The position numbers and the translations under genes are program-made. This document shows, piece by piece, positions 60,101-64,000 of a stretch of DNA of 64,000 nt (positions are counted from its first letter, which is position 1; each line of letters begins with the position of its first letter). This stretch comes from Cordia subcordata. Taxonomy: Eukaryota > Streptophyta > Magnoliopsida > Boraginales > Cordiaceae. The stretch is taken from contig JAPTOF010000016.1 of NCBI GenBank assembly GCA_028554755.1, positions 4,315,001 to 4,379,000 of the forward strand. Direction: 5' to 3'. The notes under the pieces are model-generated. The model worked only from the letters and a program-made list of their open reading frames with translations, was not told where the DNA came from and ran no database searches.

Positions 60101-62765
60101 TTACAGTTCCAGTGCAACACGTCTCACTTTCTAGTTTTGGTGTGTAGTAGCTGGAGGCAAGTTTCTTCAGCATATTGTTCTGATACTTTACAATTAGAGA
60201 GGATGGTTTATTGCCAAATGCTTTTGTAAGCACTTGAGTTAGTGATTTTGAAATTCTGGTTCAGCAAGCAACCACTTACGTAATCATCACATATTTAGTC
60301 TTGACCCACAAAATATAAAGTCTAAGTAAGATGAGCAAATCTATTAGATTAGCTGTTTGTTGAAGTCTGCTTAAGTCCTGACATGCTTTAGGAGTCCTGA
60401 AAGAATATATATTTTGTCTAATTTTCTCAGTCTTCTTGATTTGTGTTGGAGATGATTGGATTTTGGTAAACTAGCATTGAACAAATGATGCTCAATACCC
60501 TGGTCAAGTGTATTCAACTGATGTGTCATCTCTAACCGAAAAAAGTGGTAACGGTTGCCTAAATGGGCTACTTCATCTAATTCCAATTGGTTTTAAGATG
60601 TAATCCCATGTTCTTAATCAAGGTTTACTAAGCTCTTGTATGCTCAAGCTTTCAGATGGATTTCTTGTAATTACATTTTCCTTTTTCTCTTGCCAGGTGG
60701 CTTGAGTATTGGTTGTCCTTGGAATGGTGGAGCAGCAGGTACTTACTTCGATGCATCTGTACTGAGCTTACGAGTTAGCAATGACAATATAACAACAGAA
60801 ACGGAAACTCCTTTGCTGGATTTTTCTACCAGCCCCCTCTGGACAAATGTTTATGTGGAGAACAATGCAAAAGTACTAGTGCCTTTGCTTTGGACGAGAG
60901 TTCAGGTTCTCAGTCATATTCTTTATATGTACCTCTGGAAGTATCTATGAAGGAGAATATAGTGCACTACCTTCAATCTTATGTTTGTGACATGACATGA
61001 TGATTACTGTTATGCTACTCCGGAAAATGTTTGAAGTGAATGCCTCTCTTCCTATGCTCAAATTCTCCCAGACATATTTTATGGATCAAAACTAATTAAA
61101 AGAAGAGAATACAAATAAATGTTCTTAGTGGATTCGTGTATAATAATAGAAGGAGAACAATTTTAGTTCCATTACCAGTTAATATCATATTTGGTTGCAG
61201 ATGGAACAGCCAGTTGTCTATGTACTTTTACTATCAGAAGAAAGAACCTGAAATGATACTAAGAACTCTGAAGTTCTTATCACTTCACATTCCCACCCCT
61301 TATCTGTCAAAGTTGTTAAATAGGTGACTATATATGTATTAGTTACTAGTTAGTGACATATGCCTTTTATGGGCCTTGAGAAGGACAAGTTTTCCATGCT
61401 TTGTGATTCCTCTATTAACAGGTTCGCTTGGGTGAGAGTTTGAGTTCAGTGTTTTTCCTACTCTGTAATCAGAAAGCTAGCTACATGATTAGAAGTGTTG
61501 AGTAGTGAGGTACCAACATGTTTGGAAGACGTCAGTGGCTAAGATGAGCACGTTGAGATGAACGTGTGGCAATATTAGGAATAAAAGAATTAGAAATGAG
61601 GTGGTTAAGGATAAGACAAGGTAGAAATCTTTTGAGATGGTTTAGAAATGCTAAGAGGTCACTAACAGAAGCACCTATTAAGGAATGCAAGTGTTTGAAG
61701 GTTTTACACCGTAAGTTGACTTGGATTGAGACATTGAGACCAAATGCATTGAGCTAACAGAGAAGAAGGCTCTTAACAAGATTGAGTGGTATCATAAAAT
61801 CTATATAGCCTGTCTCACGGCTCTTTTCTATTTGTGTTATATACGTACCAACTTTTAGGGAGAAATGCAAGGTCACAGAGATGCGGGCTCTGGAAGATGC
61901 TTGGTGGATCTTAGTACCCAAAGATGTTAAATGATATGCAAATTGAAAGTAAATTCTTACATATTTGTTCATATACTGTTTCACTACTCTATGGACTACA
62001 GCTTCTATAGTTTTAAGAATCTCTATCTGATTTTCTAATGGTTATGTAGCCATTAGCCATGGTGTATGTACATATTTAAGACTAAAGTTTCTTTGGGTTC
62101 AGATGCTGAGAGACTCGTAGTCCACTATTTTGCTTCTACTATTATGCATCAAATGTGCTAAACATCATTCATCGTGCATGTCATGCAGTCATCCTTTTCT
62201 GAAAGAAGGCAGGAATCTGAATCAACATCCCAGATCAAGTTAAACTTAATATAACTGATGTTATAGCAACAAAAATGACTGTGAAAAGCTGGTTATCTTC
62301 CAAGTATTAAATGTATACTGTCTGAGAACAGAATAGATGAATATCAGATGCTTCAATTTAATAATATATAGATTTACCAATTAGTTCAAATTCATATGGC
62401 CTATGACTTAGTACAATTGTCGTACTTTTGGCATTTAAGATTCTATATAATGATATCTTTTGCTCATCTCTTTGTCAATTTTGTTTACCAATGGGATTGT
62501 TCCTTTCCCATTTCTTCCCTATATTGCTCCAAACTTATTACTCAGATCACCAAATTTCATAAAAACCAGTTGCCATGACAATTTGTATCATATTGAATTT
62601 TGCACCTGTATCATCCTGATGACCAGTTGAAGCTTCTTTCTGAAGGTGAGAGGCCAAATTAGTATACTTTGTGGAAGCAGTATTATTTTTGGGTTGTCTG
62701 AGTTTCCGGTATCTGAATTCGAGCTTGTTGCGGAGGAACTTCTAATGAGTAGTTCCGTCATAAAG
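57160..62765 (+). CDS. secreted/membrane glycine-rich protein, first 4 coding exons (gene runs off the window)
   Basis: Exons: 57160-58007, 58503-58618, 60697-60905 and 62646-62765, with consistent phases and GT-AG introns, giving the first 431 residues. The start MCPVQFRCYLCWCIL...HFLITAISTS looks like a signal peptide. Then come a Cys-containing region with many N-glycosylation sites (FNTT, SNVS, FNLS, TNLT, PNST, INTT, TNET, LNGS) and glycine-rich signature blocks: GSPPPQTSGTPVGYDGAGGG, HGGRGA, GGGRVKLDV, GGDGG and GWGGGGGGRIS. Exon 3 has PLWTNVYVENNA and exon 4 SEFELVAEELLMSSSVIK. This matches a plant family of about 1400 residues annotated only as glycine-rich (Arabidopsis At4g32920 and At5g11700 type). 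The molecular role is unknown; a cell-surface location is inferred. Intron 2 is ~2.1 kb and intron 3 holds LINE debris. The next conserved segment is not found before 64000. Confidence 0.88.
61520..61810 (+). pseudogene. RTE-type LINE 3' remnant inside an intron
   Basis: Across shifted frames the sequence reads CGNIRNKRIRNE, then LLRWFRNAKRSLTEAPIKEC, then ELTEKKALNKIEW. This is the order seen at the very C-terminus of plant RTE-like non-LTR retrotransposons (IRN...LRWFGH-type...APVRRC...LTxxMALDRxEW). It is short, has several frame breaks and lies within intron 3 of the glycine-rich protein gene, on the same strand. Confidence 0.7.
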
Positions 62766-64000
62766 GTATGGAATTCATTTTTAACTTTTTCCTAATGGAG
62801 ATGATATTTTTTTTGGGTTTTTTTGGTAAACAAATTAGATGCTTAGAAGAGTAGATTTCCACCTTGACTTGCTTTTAAGATGTTGGTCATGAATCCTGAT
62901 CTCGTCATGTTTCACTTGTACCTTTGATCAGCATAGTTCGTGTTGTTTAGGGCCTGTAACCATTTAAAACATTAAATATATAAAGAAAAAACTTTGCTTA
63001 TTTAGATCTATGTTTATATTGCATATTGATGAAGTCTGGTATTGTTTGCAGCGTAACTCATAAATCTAATTGTTGTAAATATTAGTTCTTAGTTTTTAGT
63101 ACATTTTGTTGCAAAAAATTGTTCCTAGGACTTGAGGTCGAATAAAATACTTATCTAGTAACCCGAAACAAACTGAGGCTCTTCAATTTGGTGACTTGCT
63201 TTATGGCTTTTCATTCACTTATTGACCTGATTGACCATTTGTGAGTGAATTGAACCTAATCATATTTGTGTTTTAACTTTTCAGTTAAAGCTTCTTTTCC
63301 TTTTCTTTTGGAGAGTCCGCTTCTTGATTAAGGTTTTATCTGGTTGCATCTTAAATATACACAAAATTTTAGTAGAGGAGATCTATACTAAAAGGAAGTG
63401 TTGCAAAAAAATTTTCGTAGCACTCAAGTCTTTTGAAAAGGAAAATGACCACAATGGCTTTAAACTGATTAGTTGATCTTGGATCATATGTTGATGGAGT
63501 TCTGTTTGAAGTTGAATGTGGCCAAAAGATCCACTAAATTGCCTATTGATGTCATGAATATGGAATATACTAAATGTGAAGCAAATGAAGAATGTCTCTG
63601 CATGCTGCTGAATGGAAAAAAGTACCTCCACAAGGCAGAACTTACGCTGATGATTTTTTTGCTTGAGTGAGGTGTGTAATCAACCTCTGGTATGCAACAT
63701 TAGCTTCATTGTCAAATTTAAATATTAGTACTAATTAAACTTGAATATGATGTCAAAAGAAGTGGAAAAGAAGCCTAGTAGTAATCCCATCATAACTGTC
63801 TACTGAGTGCAGAATAATATTTAAGTTTTCTAGTTAGTCCATTAGTAGTCTATGTAACTGCTGGTTTCTTCTATTAACAATTGACATGCTTACGAATCAC
63901 CTTATAGTCTGTGACACTTTTCTTGCTACATCTTGAAATTCTATGGAATTTCATTAATGCCCAACCAAGGATCTTATGTAGCTTCCTTCTCATTCTTGGT
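62766..64000 (+). other. intron 4 of the glycine-rich protein gene (open at window end)
   Basis: Follows a GTATGG donor. No segment matching the next conserved part of the family (YGALRMSVKM-type) appears, so the intron is at least 1.2 kb. The frames at 63383-63631 (minus) and 63473-63670 show no domain. Confidence 0.5.

Noticed and set aside
1..64000. CRISPR arrays, bacterial operons, phage or plasmid features
   Set aside because: The sequence is a plant nuclear region; the tandem repeats seen are minisatellites and duplications without regular spacers.

Overview
The window is nuclear DNA of a flowering plant, almost certainly a eudicot. It is AT-rich, it contains GT-AG introns, a nuclear tRNA gene, plant transposons and a plastid DNA insert, and its genes have plant-specific relatives. 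I cannot name the species. All reading was by eye; homology statements rest on remembered family patterns, not on a search.

Genes. A tRNA-Cys(GCA) lies at 164-235 on the minus strand. A single-exon gene for a nuclear-encoded, mitochondrial group II intron maturase (best match nMAT2) lies at 14375-16588. A four-exon gene for cytochrome c oxidase subunit 6b lies at 20081-22472. A complete 29-exon gene for the nonsense-mediated-decay RNA helicase UPF1 (1274 residues) lies at 26758-38337. The first four coding exons of a large secreted or membrane glycine-rich, N-glycosylated plant protein run from 57160 to 62765 and continue past the window edge. These genes do not form a pathway. nMAT2 and COX6b both act in mitochondria, but their adjacency is probably chance.

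Mobile DNA. The most striking object is a 7.86-kb Mutator-like element at 2323-10182. It has near-perfect ~98-bp terminal inverted repeats, a perfect 10-bp target-site duplication, and arrays of the palindrome GAACTTC-N-GAAGTTC at both ends. A decayed MURA-type transposase gene faces a four-exon plant-mobile-domain (PMD) gene on the other strand, which carries five in-frame nonsense codons but intact splice sites. Other elements are a solo Copia-type LTR with a 5-bp duplication (47390-48670), a Gypsy-like LTR (1526-2090), LINE remnants (45.8-46.8 kb and 61.5-61.8 kb), several small inverted-repeat elements including a head-to-head pair that makes an ~880-bp hairpin (39.73-40.62 kb), and SINE-like sequences.

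Other structure. There is a scrambled nuclear copy of plastid psaB (25466-25742), an exact-length 747-bp tandem duplication (41897-43390), a decayed METTL21-type methyltransferase gene (41265-41790, minus), and a possible G-quadruplex. The remaining intergenic DNA is AT-rich; I saw no coding, RNA or repeat feature in it beyond those listed.
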